Below, piece after piece: positions 8,052-15,844 of a stretch of 21,438 bases of DNA. Location: the NCBI GenBank assembly GCA_027080545.1, contig JALWRV010000212.1, positions 1 to 21,438 on the forward strand, read 5' to 3'. The position numbers and the translations under genes were made by a program. Below the pieces are notes generated by a model. It did no database searches. It had not been told where the DNA came from and saw only the letters and a program-made list of their open reading frames with translations. Position 1 is the stretch's first letter, and every line of letters begins with the position of its first letter. This DNA is from Parvularculaceae bacterium. Its GTDB lineage: Bacteria > Pseudomonadota > Alphaproteobacteria > Caulobacterales > Parvularculaceae.

Positions 8052-9209
8052 ATGCAATTTAGCCTCAGTGACGAACAGCTCGCGATTCAGGAAATGGCAC
8101 AGAGATTTGCCGCGGACGCCTTGGCCCCCCATGCGGCGGACTGGGATGAGAATAAAGTTTTTCCTGTTGATACCATTCGCGAAGCCGCCGCGCTTGGACT
8201 TGCGGGTATTTATACGGGCGAGGAACATGGGGGCTCTGCCCTGTCGCGCCTTGATGCGGTTCTTGTTTTTGAAGCCTTGTCGCGCGGATGCACTGCTACC
8301 GCTGCCTATATTTCCATTCACAATATGGTGTCATGGATGATCGACAAATTTGCCGATGGTGATTTGCGTGCCAAATATGTGCCCAAGCTAACATCCATGG
8401 AGATGCTTTCTTCCTATTGTTTAACCGAGCCCGGCTCTGGCTCTGACGCGGCAGCTCTTAAAACCAAAGCGGTGCGAGACGGCGATGACTATATTCTAAA
8501 TGGTTCAAAAGCGTTTATCTCTGGCGGCGGGATCACCGATCTCTATCTCGTTATGGTGCGCACTGGGGGGGATGGCCCCAAGGGCATATCGGCAGTGCTG
8601 GTGGAAAAGGACGCCAAGGGCTTAAGTTTTGGTGCCAATGAACGCAAATTGGGATGGAACGCCCAACCGACCACCATTGTGTCGTTTGATAATGTGCGCA
8701 TTCCAGTTGCCAATCGTATTGGCGCAGAAGGTGATGGTTTTAAATTTGCCATGATGGGGTTGGATGGCGGGCGATTAAACATTGCCGCCTGCTCGCTGGG
8801 TACCGCAGACGCGGCACTGGAGGCAGCGCTTGACTATACAAATGAGCGCCAGGCCTTTGGCAAAGCCCTAAACCAACAGCAAACCATTCAATTCACTCTG
8901 GCCGATATGAAAACCGAACTGGAAGCAGCCCGCACTTTGCTTTATCGCGCCGCCTGGTCCCTGGATCAAAAGACCCCGGACGCCACCGCCCTTTGCGCCA
9001 TGGCCAAGCGCTTTACCACCGATATTGGGTTTGATGTGGTCAATCGGGCCCTGCAAATGCATGGGGGCTATGGCTACTTGAAAGATTACCCGCTGGAGCG
9101 CATGTTGCGCGATGTGCGCGTTCACCAAATTCTCGAGGGGGCTAATGAAGTGATGCGCCTGATTGTCGCCCGCCACTTGCTCGCCCCCTACCGCAACCAA
9201 AATAGATAA
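8052..9209 (+). CDS. Acyl-CoA dehydrogenase, isobutyryl-CoA dehydrogenase-like
   Basis: A 385-residue FAD-dependent acyl-CoA dehydrogenase. Family signatures are CLTEPGSGSDAAALKTKA (acyl-CoA/FAD region), the Gly-rich MHGGYGYLKDYPLERMLRD segment and the C-terminal HQILEGANEVMRLI, where Glu362 occupies the catalytic base position of short/medium-chain ACADs. HNMVSWMIDKF and the overall form resemble isobutyryl-CoA dehydrogenase (ACAD8), which makes methacrylyl-CoA in valine breakdown. The context fits: divergent from the BCKDH operon that makes isobutyryl-CoA and upstream of mmsA and mmsB. It could also act on 2-methylbutyryl-CoA. The ATG has AAGGAAC upstream. Electrons would go to electron-transfer flavoprotein, whose genes are not in the window. 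Confidence 0.87.
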   Translation: MQFSLSDEQLAIQEMAQRFAADALAPHAADWDENKVFPVDTIREAAALGLAGIYTGEEHGGSALSRLDAVLVFEALSRGCTATAAYISIHNMVSWMIDKFADGDLRAKYVPKLTSMEMLSSYCLTEPGSGSDAAALKTKAVRDGDDYILNGSKAFISGGGITDLYLVMVRTGGDGPKGISAVLVEKDAKGLSFGANERKLGWNAQPTTIVSFDNVRIPVANRIGAEGDGFKFAMMGLDGGRLNIAACSLGTADAALEAALDYTNERQAFGKALNQQQTIQFTLADMKTELEAARTLLYRAAWSLDQKTPDATALCAMAKRFTTDIGFDVVNRALQMHGGYGYLKDYPLERMLRDVRVHQILEGANEVMRLIVARHLLAPYRNQNR

Positions 9210-9227
9210 TAAACCGAGGAGAAACCC

Positions 9228-10406
9228 ATGTCCGATCCGATCGTTATTACCGCCATCGCCCGCACCCCTATGGCCGGTTTTCAAGGAGATTTTGCTAGCG
9301 TTAAGGCTTGGGAGCTGGGGGCCACCGCTATCAAAGCCGCCATTGAGCGCTCTAACCTCAAGCCAGAGGATATTGATGAAGTGCTGATGGGCTGCGTGTT
9401 GCCCGCCGGACAAGGACAAGCCCCGGCGCGCCAAGCAGCCTTGAAGGCCGGCCTACCCAATACGACCCCCTGCACCACCGTCAATAAAATGTGCGGCTCA
9501 GGCATGAAAACCGTGATGCAAATGGCCGACGCCATCAAGGCTGGCGCGGTGACAATAGGCATTGCCGGCGGCATGGAAAGCATGACCAACGCCCCTTACC
9601 TATTGCCCAAAATGCGCTCAGGAGCCCGACTTGGCCATGCCCAAGCCATGGATCACATGTTCCTTGATGGGCTTGAAGATGCTTATGAAGGCGGGGCCAT
9701 GGGGGTTTTTGCAGAAAAATGTGCCGACAAATATCAATTTACCCGTGAGGAACAAGATGCTTATGCCTTGACCTCTTTGCAGCGGGCTTTGGATGCGGAA
9801 AAAACCAATGCCTTTGATGGCGAGATCGTGCCCGTGACGGTTAAATCCCGCAAAGGGGAAACCCTTGTTGAAAAAGACGAACAGCCCGCCAAGGCGCGGC
9901 CTGATAAAATTCCCTCTTTGCGGCCTGTGTTCAAAAAAGACGGCACGGTGACCGCGGCCAATGCCTCTTCTATTTCCGATGGGGCGGCGGCACTTGTTTT
10001 AATGCGCCAATCCGAAGCCGAAAAACGCGGCATTAAACCGCTGGCCAAACTCGTTGGCCAGACCCAAAACGCCCATGAACCGGCCTGGTTTACCACCGCC
10101 CCTGTGGGCGCCATGGAAAAATTGTTCAAGCAAACCGGATGGAGCGACAAGGATGTTGATCTTTACGAGATCAATGAAGCCTTTGCCGTTGTGCCCATGG
10201 CGGCTATGCGCGAACTGGGGCTTTCCCATGATAAGGTCAATATCAATGGTGGCGCAACCGCCCTTGGCCACCCTATTGGCGCTTCCGGCGCGCGAATAAT
10301 CACTACACTGATCAATGCTCTCGAAAAGCGTGGCGGCAAGCGCGGCGTTGCGTCTCTTTGCATTGGTGGCGGCGAAGCCACGGCGGTTGCTGTTGAATTG
10401 ATGTGA
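9228..10406 (+). CDS. Acetyl-CoA C-acetyltransferase (thiolase)
   Basis: A 392-residue thiolase with the full catalytic set at textbook positions: Cys89 in NKMCGSGMK (acyl carrier), His348 in GHPIGASGAR and Cys378 in CIGGGEATA (acid/base). It condenses or cleaves acetoacetyl-CoA; relatives also cleave 2-methylacetoacetyl-CoA at the end of isoleucine degradation. It begins 18 bases after the acyl-CoA dehydrogenase stop with a GAGGAG ribosome-binding site, so the two are cotranscribed. In this cluster a role in isoleucine or leucine/ketone-body carbon flow is likely. A PhaA role in polyhydroxybutyrate synthesis is possible, but no phaB or phaC is nearby. Confidence 0.9.
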   Translation: MSDPIVITAIARTPMAGFQGDFASVKAWELGATAIKAAIERSNLKPEDIDEVLMGCVLPAGQGQAPARQAALKAGLPNTTPCTTVNKMCGSGMKTVMQMADAIKAGAVTIGIAGGMESMTNAPYLLPKMRSGARLGHAQAMDHMFLDGLEDAYEGGAMGVFAEKCADKYQFTREEQDAYALTSLQRALDAEKTNAFDGEIVPVTVKSRKGETLVEKDEQPAKARPDKIPSLRPVFKKDGTVTAANASSISDGAAALVLMRQSEAEKRGIKPLAKLVGQTQNAHEPAWFTTAPVGAMEKLFKQTGWSDKDVDLYEINEAFAVVPMAAMRELGLSHDKVNINGGATALGHPIGASGARIITTLINALEKRGGKRGVASLCIGGGEATAVAVELM

Positions 10407-10495
10407 CCAATCCCTGTCATGTGCATCCCACAAGCCTGAATGATGCCTGAAAATATTTCGGCCATCGGATTTTGAAAAACGAAGGACTATTTCCC

Positions 10496-11989
10496 ATGAA
10501 AACCCTTGGACATTTTATCAATGGTAAAGCGGTTGCAGGTCAATCGGGCCGCCTCCATGATATTTACAACCCCACATTGGGCGAAGTGCAGGCGCAAGTG
10601 AGCCTTGCCAGCAAACAAGAGGTAGAAAGCGCAATCAATGCCGCTGAAAAAGCCTTTCCCCAATGGTCGCAAATGAACCCCCAGCGCCGCGCCCGGGTGA
10701 TGTTCAAATTCAAAGAGCTGGTCGAAAAAGATATGGAGCATTTGGCGAAAATGCTCTCGTCCGAGCATGGCAAAACCCTGCCCGATGCCAGAGGCGATGT
10801 ACAGCGCGGCCTTGAAGTTATCGAGTTTTCCTGCGGTATTCCCCATCTGCAAAAGGGTGACTATACGGAATCTGCCGGGCCCGGCATTGATGTTTATTCC
10901 ATGCGCCAACCTTTGGGCGTTGTTTCCGGCATCACCCCATTCAACTTTCCAGCCATGATCCCCATGTGGATGTTTGGTACGGCTATTGCGGCGGGGAATT
11001 GCTTTATCAATAAACCCTCCGAACGCGACCCGTCCGTGCCCTTGCGTTTGGCAGAATTGATGATGGAAGCGGGCGCGCCCGAAGGGGTGCTGAATGTCGT
11101 TAATGGCGACAAGGAAGCGGTGGATACGCTGCTGCAAGACCCCCGCGTCAAAGCCATCTCTTTTGTGGGCTCTTCTGACATTGCCCAATATATCTATGCC
11201 CAAGGGGCGGCCAATAACAAACGGGTGCAAGCCTTTGGCGGCGCTAAAAACCATATGATCATCCTGCCCGATGCGGATATGGATAATGTGGTTAATCAGC
11301 TTATTGGCTCGGCCTATGGCTCGGCCGGTGAGCGCTGCATGGCAACGCCGGTGGCGGTGCCTGTAGGCAACGGCACCGCCGAGCAGCTTATTGAAATGCT
11401 AAAGCCAAGGGTTGAAGGCTTGCGCATTGGGCCCTCGCTGTCAGAAGATTCAGATCTCGGCCCGCTGGTTACCGCCGAGCACAAGGCACGGGTGAAAAAC
11501 TATATCCAGATGGCTGTAGATGAAGGTCAGAAGATGATTGTTGATGGCCGCGATTTCTCCTTACAAGGCTATGAAAACGGGTTTTTCCTTGGTGGCACCT
11601 TGCTCGACAAGGCCAAGCCAACCCATCAATCCTATAGAGAAGAAATTTTCGGCCCCGTTTTGCAAATTGCCCGCGCTGATAATTTTGAGGAGGCCGTGGC
11701 GCTGCCCTCCAACCATCAATATGGCAATGGGGTAGCTATTTTCACCCGCAATGGGTCGGCAGCGCGCGAATTTGCTGCCCGCGTCAATGTAGGCATGGTC
11801 GGGGTCAATGTCCCCATCCCGGTTCCCGTTGCCTATCACACTTTTGGCGGCTGGAAGCGCTCCGGCTTTGGCGACACCAACCAGCACGGCCCGGAGGGGG
11901 TGCGCTTTTGGACCAAAATCAAAACCATCACCCAAAGATGGCCAGAAGATGTGCAGGGTTCCGAATTTGTCATCCCGACCATGAACTAA
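10496..11989 (+). CDS. mmsA: Methylmalonate-semialdehyde dehydrogenase (CoA-acylating)
   Basis: A 497-residue aldehyde dehydrogenase that oxidises methylmalonate semialdehyde to propionyl-CoA with NAD+ and CoA, the last dedicated step of valine catabolism. Signatures: FINGKAVAG start, GVVSGITPFNFPAMIPMWM, FVGSSDIAQYIY, FGGAKNHMIILPDAD and the nucleophile Cys281 in GSAGERCMAT. FGGAKNH and the absence of the usual general-base Glu are typical of the MMSDH branch. The frame opens at a TTG at 10472, but ATG 10496 is preferred because GAAGGA (10481-10486) precedes it by nine bases. The 89-base gap after the thiolase is longer than the other gaps in this cluster and might hold a secondary promoter, though none was seen. 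Confidence 0.92.
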   Translation: MKTLGHFINGKAVAGQSGRLHDIYNPTLGEVQAQVSLASKQEVESAINAAEKAFPQWSQMNPQRRARVMFKFKELVEKDMEHLAKMLSSEHGKTLPDARGDVQRGLEVIEFSCGIPHLQKGDYTESAGPGIDVYSMRQPLGVVSGITPFNFPAMIPMWMFGTAIAAGNCFINKPSERDPSVPLRLAELMMEAGAPEGVLNVVNGDKEAVDTLLQDPRVKAISFVGSSDIAQYIYAQGAANNKRVQAFGGAKNHMIILPDADMDNVVNQLIGSAYGSAGERCMATPVAVPVGNGTAEQLIEMLKPRVEGLRIGPSLSEDSDLGPLVTAEHKARVKNYIQMAVDEGQKMIVDGRDFSLQGYENGFFLGGTLLDKAKPTHQSYREEIFGPVLQIARADNFEEAVALPSNHQYGNGVAIFTRNGSAAREFAARVNVGMVGVNVPIPVPVAYHTFGGWKRSGFGDTNQHGPEGVRFWTKIKTITQRWPEDVQGSEFVIPTMN

Positions 11990-12005
11990 TCATTTGGATT
12001 GCCCT

Positions 12006-12398
12006 ATGAGCGCTTCCTTAAAAGGCCAATGTCTTTGTGGCGATATTAAATTTCGCCTTGACGGGCCGATCATCCGTTCAGCCGCCTGCCATTGCAAACA
12101 ATGCCAGCGCTGGGCGGGCAATTATTGGCCTTCGGCAAGCGTGTCACAAGATCATCTGGTCCTCGTCACGGGGAGTGAAAGCCTTGCTTGGTATGAGTCC
12201 TCCGACAAAGCCGAGCGCGGCTTTTGCATTATTTGCGGCTCGTCTTTATTTTGGCGCCTGCTTGACAATAAGGAAAATTGGGTAGCGGTGGCGCTGGGGG
12301 CCTTTAATACGCCAAATGAATTAAACGAAGGCAAGCATATCCACACCGATAGTGCTGGTGATTATTACAACCAAATAAATACATATAGTGAGGACTAG
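12006..12398 (+). CDS. GFA-family zinc protein (CENP-V/GFA domain)
   Basis: A 130-residue single-domain protein of the glutathione-dependent formaldehyde-activating enzyme-like family. All seven zinc-binding Cys positions are visible: Cys9 and Cys11 in GQCLCGDIKF, Cys28, Cys30 and Cys33 in ACHCKQCQRW, and Cys74 and Cys77 in GFCIICGSSLFW. Few members have a proven function; founding work linked the family to S-hydroxymethylglutathione formation. It sits between mmsA (16-base gap) and mmsB (2-base gap), and its 3' end holds the mmsB ribosome-binding site, so it is cotranscribed and coupled with valine genes. A role with the reactive aldehydes of this pathway is a guess from position. ATG 12006 is chosen over an upstream TTG. 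Confidence 0.87.
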   Translation: MSASLKGQCLCGDIKFRLDGPIIRSAACHCKQCQRWAGNYWPSASVSQDHLVLVTGSESLAWYESSDKAERGFCIICGSSLFWRLLDNKENWVAVALGAFNTPNELNEGKHIHTDSAGDYYNQINTYSED

Positions 12399-12400
12399 AC

Positions 12401-13294
12401 ATGGCAGAACTTCTTTTTATCGGTCTTGGCAATATGGGCTCCGGCATGGCGGCTAATCTCGTCAAAGCAGGCCATGAGGTTCACGCCTTTGACCTGTCAG
12501 AAAAGGCTATCGCCAGCGCGGTCGCCAAGGGGGCGAAAGCCGTATCGGATTTGGGCAATTTTGACGCCAGCAAAATCGAAGCGGTTATTACCATGCTACC
12601 CGCAGGCAAACATGTGGCCAGTGTCTACACCAGCGCAGAGGGTCTGCCCGCCTCCATTCCCGCCGCCTGCCTGTTTATGGATTGCTCGACCATTGATGTG
12701 GAAACCGCCAAAGCCGTTGGCGAAGGCGCCGCAAGCCGAGGCTTTTTCTTTGTGGACGCGCCCGTCTCCGGCGGTATCGCGGCGGCGGCGGCAGGCACGC
12801 TCACCTTTATGGTGGGTGGCCCGAGTGAGAGCTTTAACAAAGCCAAACCCTTTCTTGAAGCTATGGGCAAAAATATTTTCCATGCTGGCGGCGCGGGCAT
12901 GGGGCAGGCCGCCAAGATCTGCAATAATATGTTGCTCGGCATTTCCATGATCGGCACGTGCGAAGCGTTTAACTTGGCAGAAAAACTGGGGCTGGACGCA
13001 CAAAAATTTTTCGATATTTCTTCCACCGCTTCGGGCCAATGCTGGTCTATGACAAGCTATTGCCCGGCACCCGGCCCGGTACCCAACGCCCCTTCCAATA
13101 ATAATTATAAAGCAGGCTTTGCCGCCGCCATGATGCTGAAAGATTTACGCCTCGCGGGCGGGGTTGCTGAGGCGGCGCGCGCCTCTATTCCTATGGGCGC
13201 CATGGCCGAGCAGATCTACACGCTGATGGAAGCAGCCGGAAAAGATGATCTCGACTTTTCCGGCGTGATGAAATTGCTGAAAGGCGATTTATAG
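12401..13294 (+). CDS. mmsB: 3-hydroxyisobutyrate dehydrogenase
   Basis: A 297-residue member of the beta-hydroxyacid dehydrogenase family, oxidising 3-hydroxyisobutyrate to methylmalonate semialdehyde with NAD+; the product feeds mmsA. Residues 6-20 carry the Rossmann motif FIGLGNMGSGMAANL, DAPVSGG (119-125) binds substrate, and Lys172 in GQAAKICNNM is the catalytic base. The segment WSMTSYCPAPGPVP followed by NYKAGFAAAMMLKDL is typical of mammalian and bacterial HIBADH rather than tartronate-semialdehyde reductases. The start is two bases after the GFA stop, with GTGAGGA upstream. It ends eight bases before the convergent oxygenase gene with no terminator between. Confidence 0.93.
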   Translation: MAELLFIGLGNMGSGMAANLVKAGHEVHAFDLSEKAIASAVAKGAKAVSDLGNFDASKIEAVITMLPAGKHVASVYTSAEGLPASIPAACLFMDCSTIDVETAKAVGEGAASRGFFFVDAPVSGGIAAAAAGTLTFMVGGPSESFNKAKPFLEAMGKNIFHAGGAGMGQAAKICNNMLLGISMIGTCEAFNLAEKLGLDAQKFFDISSTASGQCWSMTSYCPAPGPVPNAPSNNNYKAGFAAAMMLKDLRLAGGVAEAARASIPMGAMAEQIYTLMEAAGKDDLDFSGVMKLLKGDL

Positions 13295-13302
13295 CGGCGG
13301 AT

Positions 13303-13941
13303 TTATTTTTTGATGGGCTTTAGATCAAAAATGAAATGAATGCGATCCATGTCGCTATCATTATGGGCCTCATGCTCTGCCTTATTATTAAAGCGCCATA
13401 GCTCGCCGGTTTTCATGCGGACGGCCTCATCACCAGCACGCAACCAACTGCCTGCCTCACTCGTTTGCAGGATCAGATGGAAACGATCGCGCACCCGGTA
13501 ATATTCACCCCGATCCCGATGGGCATAAACTTTCTTTCCCGGCGGCAGCAAAACAATTTTGGCACGGGATAATTCACCGCCCCATTCTTTGGCAAAATTT
13601 TTCAAAAATTTACGCGCCAATGAAAATTGTTTTGAGGTGCCGGTAAAGCGTGATTCATGGACATCAACCAATTTGCGTCCAGCAATTTTTGATTTGCGTA
13701 TGCCGCGAATAGGAATGGATTTTGCCTCGCGCTGAACCAATATTTTGTCCTGCCGCCCTTTTTGCAAATCCCACGCCCCGTCAACCGAGACAATTTCGCG
13801 CAGCAAGGGCGCCGTCTCGATGCCTTCTTTGATCAATTCAAACTGTTTCCATTTCCCCTTGGGCACAGGGTATAGGCTGGCTTTCAAATCCCGCTTACCC
13901 GATTTTACGCCCGACTTCTCCACATTTCCATTTTGCTGCAT
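13303..13941 (-). CDS. Aspartyl/asparaginyl beta-hydroxylase-like 2-oxoglutarate oxygenase
   Basis: A 212-residue protein with the aspartyl/asparaginyl beta-hydroxylase fold (Asp_Arg_Hydrox type). The double-stranded beta-helix core shows AKIVLLPPGKKVYAHRDRGE with candidate iron ligands His141 and Asp143, RFHLILQT, a GELWRFNN strand, His190 in the KAEHEAHN segment as the second iron His, and Arg200 in DRIHFIFD as the 2-oxoglutarate anchor. Family members hydroxylate protein Asp/Asn or lipid acyl chains (LpxO); the substrate here cannot be told. The first 30 residues are Lys/Gly-rich and not conserved-looking. ATG 13941 follows an AGGAGG box by four bases. It is monocistronic and convergent with mmsB. 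Confidence 0.8.
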   Translation of the reverse strand: MQQNGNVEKSGVKSGKRDLKASLYPVPKGKWKQFELIKEGIETAPLLREIVSVDGAWDLQKGRQDKILVQREAKSIPIRGIRKSKIAGRKLVDVHESRFTGTSKQFSLARKFLKNFAKEWGGELSRAKIVLLPPGKKVYAHRDRGEYYRVRDRFHLILQTSEAGSWLRAGDEAVRMKTGELWRFNNKAEHEAHNDSDMDRIHFIFDLKPIKK

Positions 13942-14284
13942 CAAACCTCCTCTGTTTCACAAGGTTAACGATGAGCAGAGACATAATATTCCCCCACTAT
14001 CCCTTAAATAGCAATTATTTAGGCAAGATGCCGTTTTTGTTGAACATTTTTCATTAATGGATGGGGGGGCCTTGCCCGACCTAGCGCAGGGCGATGCGCT
14101 CAAGAACAGCCGCCATCAAACGGGCACGCGTGGGTGCTCAGTTCCAAGACTTATCAGATCTCTTGGTCCATGGCGTGAAATAAAGAAATAGGACGGGCAA
14201 ACCCGTAGTGATGGCCCACTCTGGCTGCTGGTCATCTTGGGCGGGCATTGTTATTGTGACTAATCGTCAAGAGAGAGAAAGCCA
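13942..14284. other. Intergenic region between divergent oxygenase and TIR genes
   Basis: These 343 bases hold no supported gene. On the minus strand TTGCTA and GAATAT 17 bases apart (about 13986-14014) are a weak promoter candidate for the oxygenase. Two small hairpins are visible: AGCGCA/TGCGCT (14083-14100) and ACGGG/CCCGT around CAAA (14193-14206). A run of seven G lies at 14063-14069. GAGAGA (about 14271-14278) precedes the TIR start as a ribosome-binding site. No repeat, attachment site or tRNA fragment was recognised, although the downstream module looks like an insertion between housekeeping genes. Confidence 0.4.
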
Positions 14285-15733
14285 ATGCAAACCGGCTCTA
14301 AGCGCTATCGCGCCTTTATATCCTATAGTCAGAAAGATAAAGCCTGGGCGAAAAAGCTGCATCAAGCGCTGGAGACCTATCGTCTGCCCTTGGGGGTGGT
14401 GGCCGATGTGGACCCGACCACCCGCACCATGGGGCGTATTTTTCGCGATGATGAAGAAATGGGGGCCAGCGAAAGTTTGGGCAAAACATTGGAAGGGGCG
14501 CTGGATGAATCTCAAACCCTGATCGTTTTATGCTCGCCCCATTCTGCCCAATCGCCTTGGGTCGATATGGAGGTGCGCCGCTTTAAGCAACGCCCGGATG
14601 CCCGTGTTTTTGCCGTGATCATTGAGGGGGCACCCAATTCTGGAGACCCAGAGACCGAATGTTTTTGCCCCTCTTTACGCTTTCAAGTGACCCCCGATGG
14701 CCAACTTACGGATATTCCCGATGAGCCGCTGGCCCCGGACTGGAAAAAAGATGGGCTGGCCCGCCTTAAAGCCCGGCTAAGCGCTGGCATATTGGGGGTT
14801 AGCTTTGATGATCTATGGCAGCGTGACAAGAGACGCCAAGCCCAGCGGCGTATGCTCGCCGGGGGGCTTGGCCTGCTCGCCCTTATTGGCGCTGGTATTT
14901 TTTACTGGCGGGTGCAATCGAAAATCACCCGCCTTGATCCTGTCAACCAATATGAAAATTTTGTCGATTGGTATTATGCGCTTTACCGCGAAGTGCGTTT
15001 CGATGAGGTTCCCGACATTCGCTACTCTGAACAGGACGGGAATGACATTTATATTGAATCGGAAATTGAAGCCGATCCCAATAGCGGCCTCACGCGTGAT
15101 GAGTTTCAAGAAGAAATACAGATCGTCCGCCGAGATGACATGAATGACGATGGCTTCGTGGATTTCTTTTCTTATGTCTCAGTGATGGAGTTTTGTGGCA
15201 CGGGAGGGTGTCCGCAAACCTTATTTATCCGCGATGATGATGGATATCGCGAGGTTTGGAGCGACTTTAATGATGAAGACATTGAAATATTAGGATGGAA
15301 ATCGCAGGGTTATCGAGATTTTCTGATTCAGGTCGGTCAATTTAATGATGACACGCCAATATTTGCCCTCAATCGCTTTGATGGTGAAGTCTATATGACC
15401 ATTCAACTGGCGGTTTGCGACTTTGAAGATGCACGATTTTGTTCCTTTGAGAGCAAAAGGGATGGATTCGCCAATCCGGAGCAAGAGTTGACACTCTTTA
15501 CCCCGCTGGAACTTCTCACACCCGAAGAGTCCAAGCAGATAATGCAGCGCCTTGACCGTTCGACAAAATTTTATGACACCCTTGACTGGGCCCAAAAAGG
15601 AATTGGAGCTGTAGAAGGCGACAGTGACCTCTATGGCAATATGGCTGTGAGCATGGATAAAAATTTCGTTCTTGCTATCCGTGATTGGGGTTCTCGGGAC
15701 TATCTTGTTCACGCCCTATCAGAAGGACCTTGA
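14285..15733 (+). CDS. Membrane-anchored TIR-domain protein with extracytoplasmic sensor-like domain (3' end frameshifted)
   Basis: A 482-residue protein as read. Residues 6-145 form a bacterial TIR domain: YRAFISYSQKDKAWA opens it, RIFRDDEEMG is the BB-loop region, and LIVLCSPHSAQSPWVDMEV gives a putative NADase Glu96 in the W-x-x-x-E context. A basic stretch DKRRQAQRR (181-189) precedes one transmembrane helix (about 190-208), predicting TIR inside and the rest outside. The outer domain has a calcium-loop-like D-x-N-x-D-G-x-x-D (285-293) and FCGTGGC (Cys304/Cys309, possible disulfide). In TIR families of this kind the enzyme cleaves NAD+ or makes cyclic ADP-ribose signals. The stop at 15731-15733 appears premature: a protein-like continuation in the +1 frame runs to 15842 and meets the cyclase gene. 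Three sampled 60-base lines give 42-45% GC here against 53% in the catabolic cluster. Confidence 0.85.
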   Translation: MQTGSKRYRAFISYSQKDKAWAKKLHQALETYRLPLGVVADVDPTTRTMGRIFRDDEEMGASESLGKTLEGALDESQTLIVLCSPHSAQSPWVDMEVRRFKQRPDARVFAVIIEGAPNSGDPETECFCPSLRFQVTPDGQLTDIPDEPLAPDWKKDGLARLKARLSAGILGVSFDDLWQRDKRRQAQRRMLAGGLGLLALIGAGIFYWRVQSKITRLDPVNQYENFVDWYYALYREVRFDEVPDIRYSEQDGNDIYIESEIEADPNSGLTRDEFQEEIQIVRRDDMNDDGFVDFFSYVSVMEFCGTGGCPQTLFIRDDDGYREVWSDFNDEDIEILGWKSQGYRDFLIQVGQFNDDTPIFALNRFDGEVYMTIQLAVCDFEDARFCSFESKRDGFANPEQELTLFTPLELLTPEESKQIMQRLDRSTKFYDTLDWAQKGIGAVEGDSDLYGNMAVSMDKNFVLAIRDWGSRDYLVHALSEGP

Positions 15734-15842
15734 GCCTATCTACCCTTCGTCGGTTTATTTTCTACCAACCACCAAAAAAGGGGTTTATGATTATATTCAA
15801 TGGCGAACCAATGATTATATTATTCACAAAATTGGGGATTGA
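15707..15842 (+). pseudogene. Out-of-frame C-terminal continuation of the TIR gene
   Basis: Reading one base later than the TIR frame, the sequence after 15650 is open and from about 15707 gives FTPYQKDLEPIYPSS, then VYFLPTTKKGVYDYIQW and NDYIIHKIGD, stopping with TGA at 15840-15842. This reads like a real protein end, with strand-like and aromatic-rich segments, rather than shadow-frame noise. Removing a single base near CTTGTT (15705-15710) or from the GGGG at 15686-15689 would join it to the TIR frame and lengthen the protein to about 518 residues. Its TGA then overlaps or abuts the cyclase gene start, as expected for a coupled operon. A sequencing error, a true mutation and programmed frameshifting are all possible. 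Confidence 0.6.
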
Positions 15843-15844
15843 AG

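Noticed and set aside
7845..8321. Minus-strand open frame of 158 codons upstream of bkdA1
   Set aside because: Half of it is antisense to the acyl-CoA dehydrogenase and the rest is the divergent control region; the composition is Arg/Lys/Gly-rich with no motif.
8868..9434. Minus-strand open frame of 188 codons
   Set aside because: It is antisense to the ACAD and thiolase genes, both of which have complete catalytic motifs.
10487..11254. Minus-strand open frame of 255 codons
   Set aside because: Although long, it is antisense to mmsA, and its His/Phe/Gly-rich translation is typical of a shadow frame.
14063..14206. G7 tract and small hairpins as an attachment site or mobile-element end
   Set aside because: No flanking direct repeat, integrase or tRNA fragment was found.
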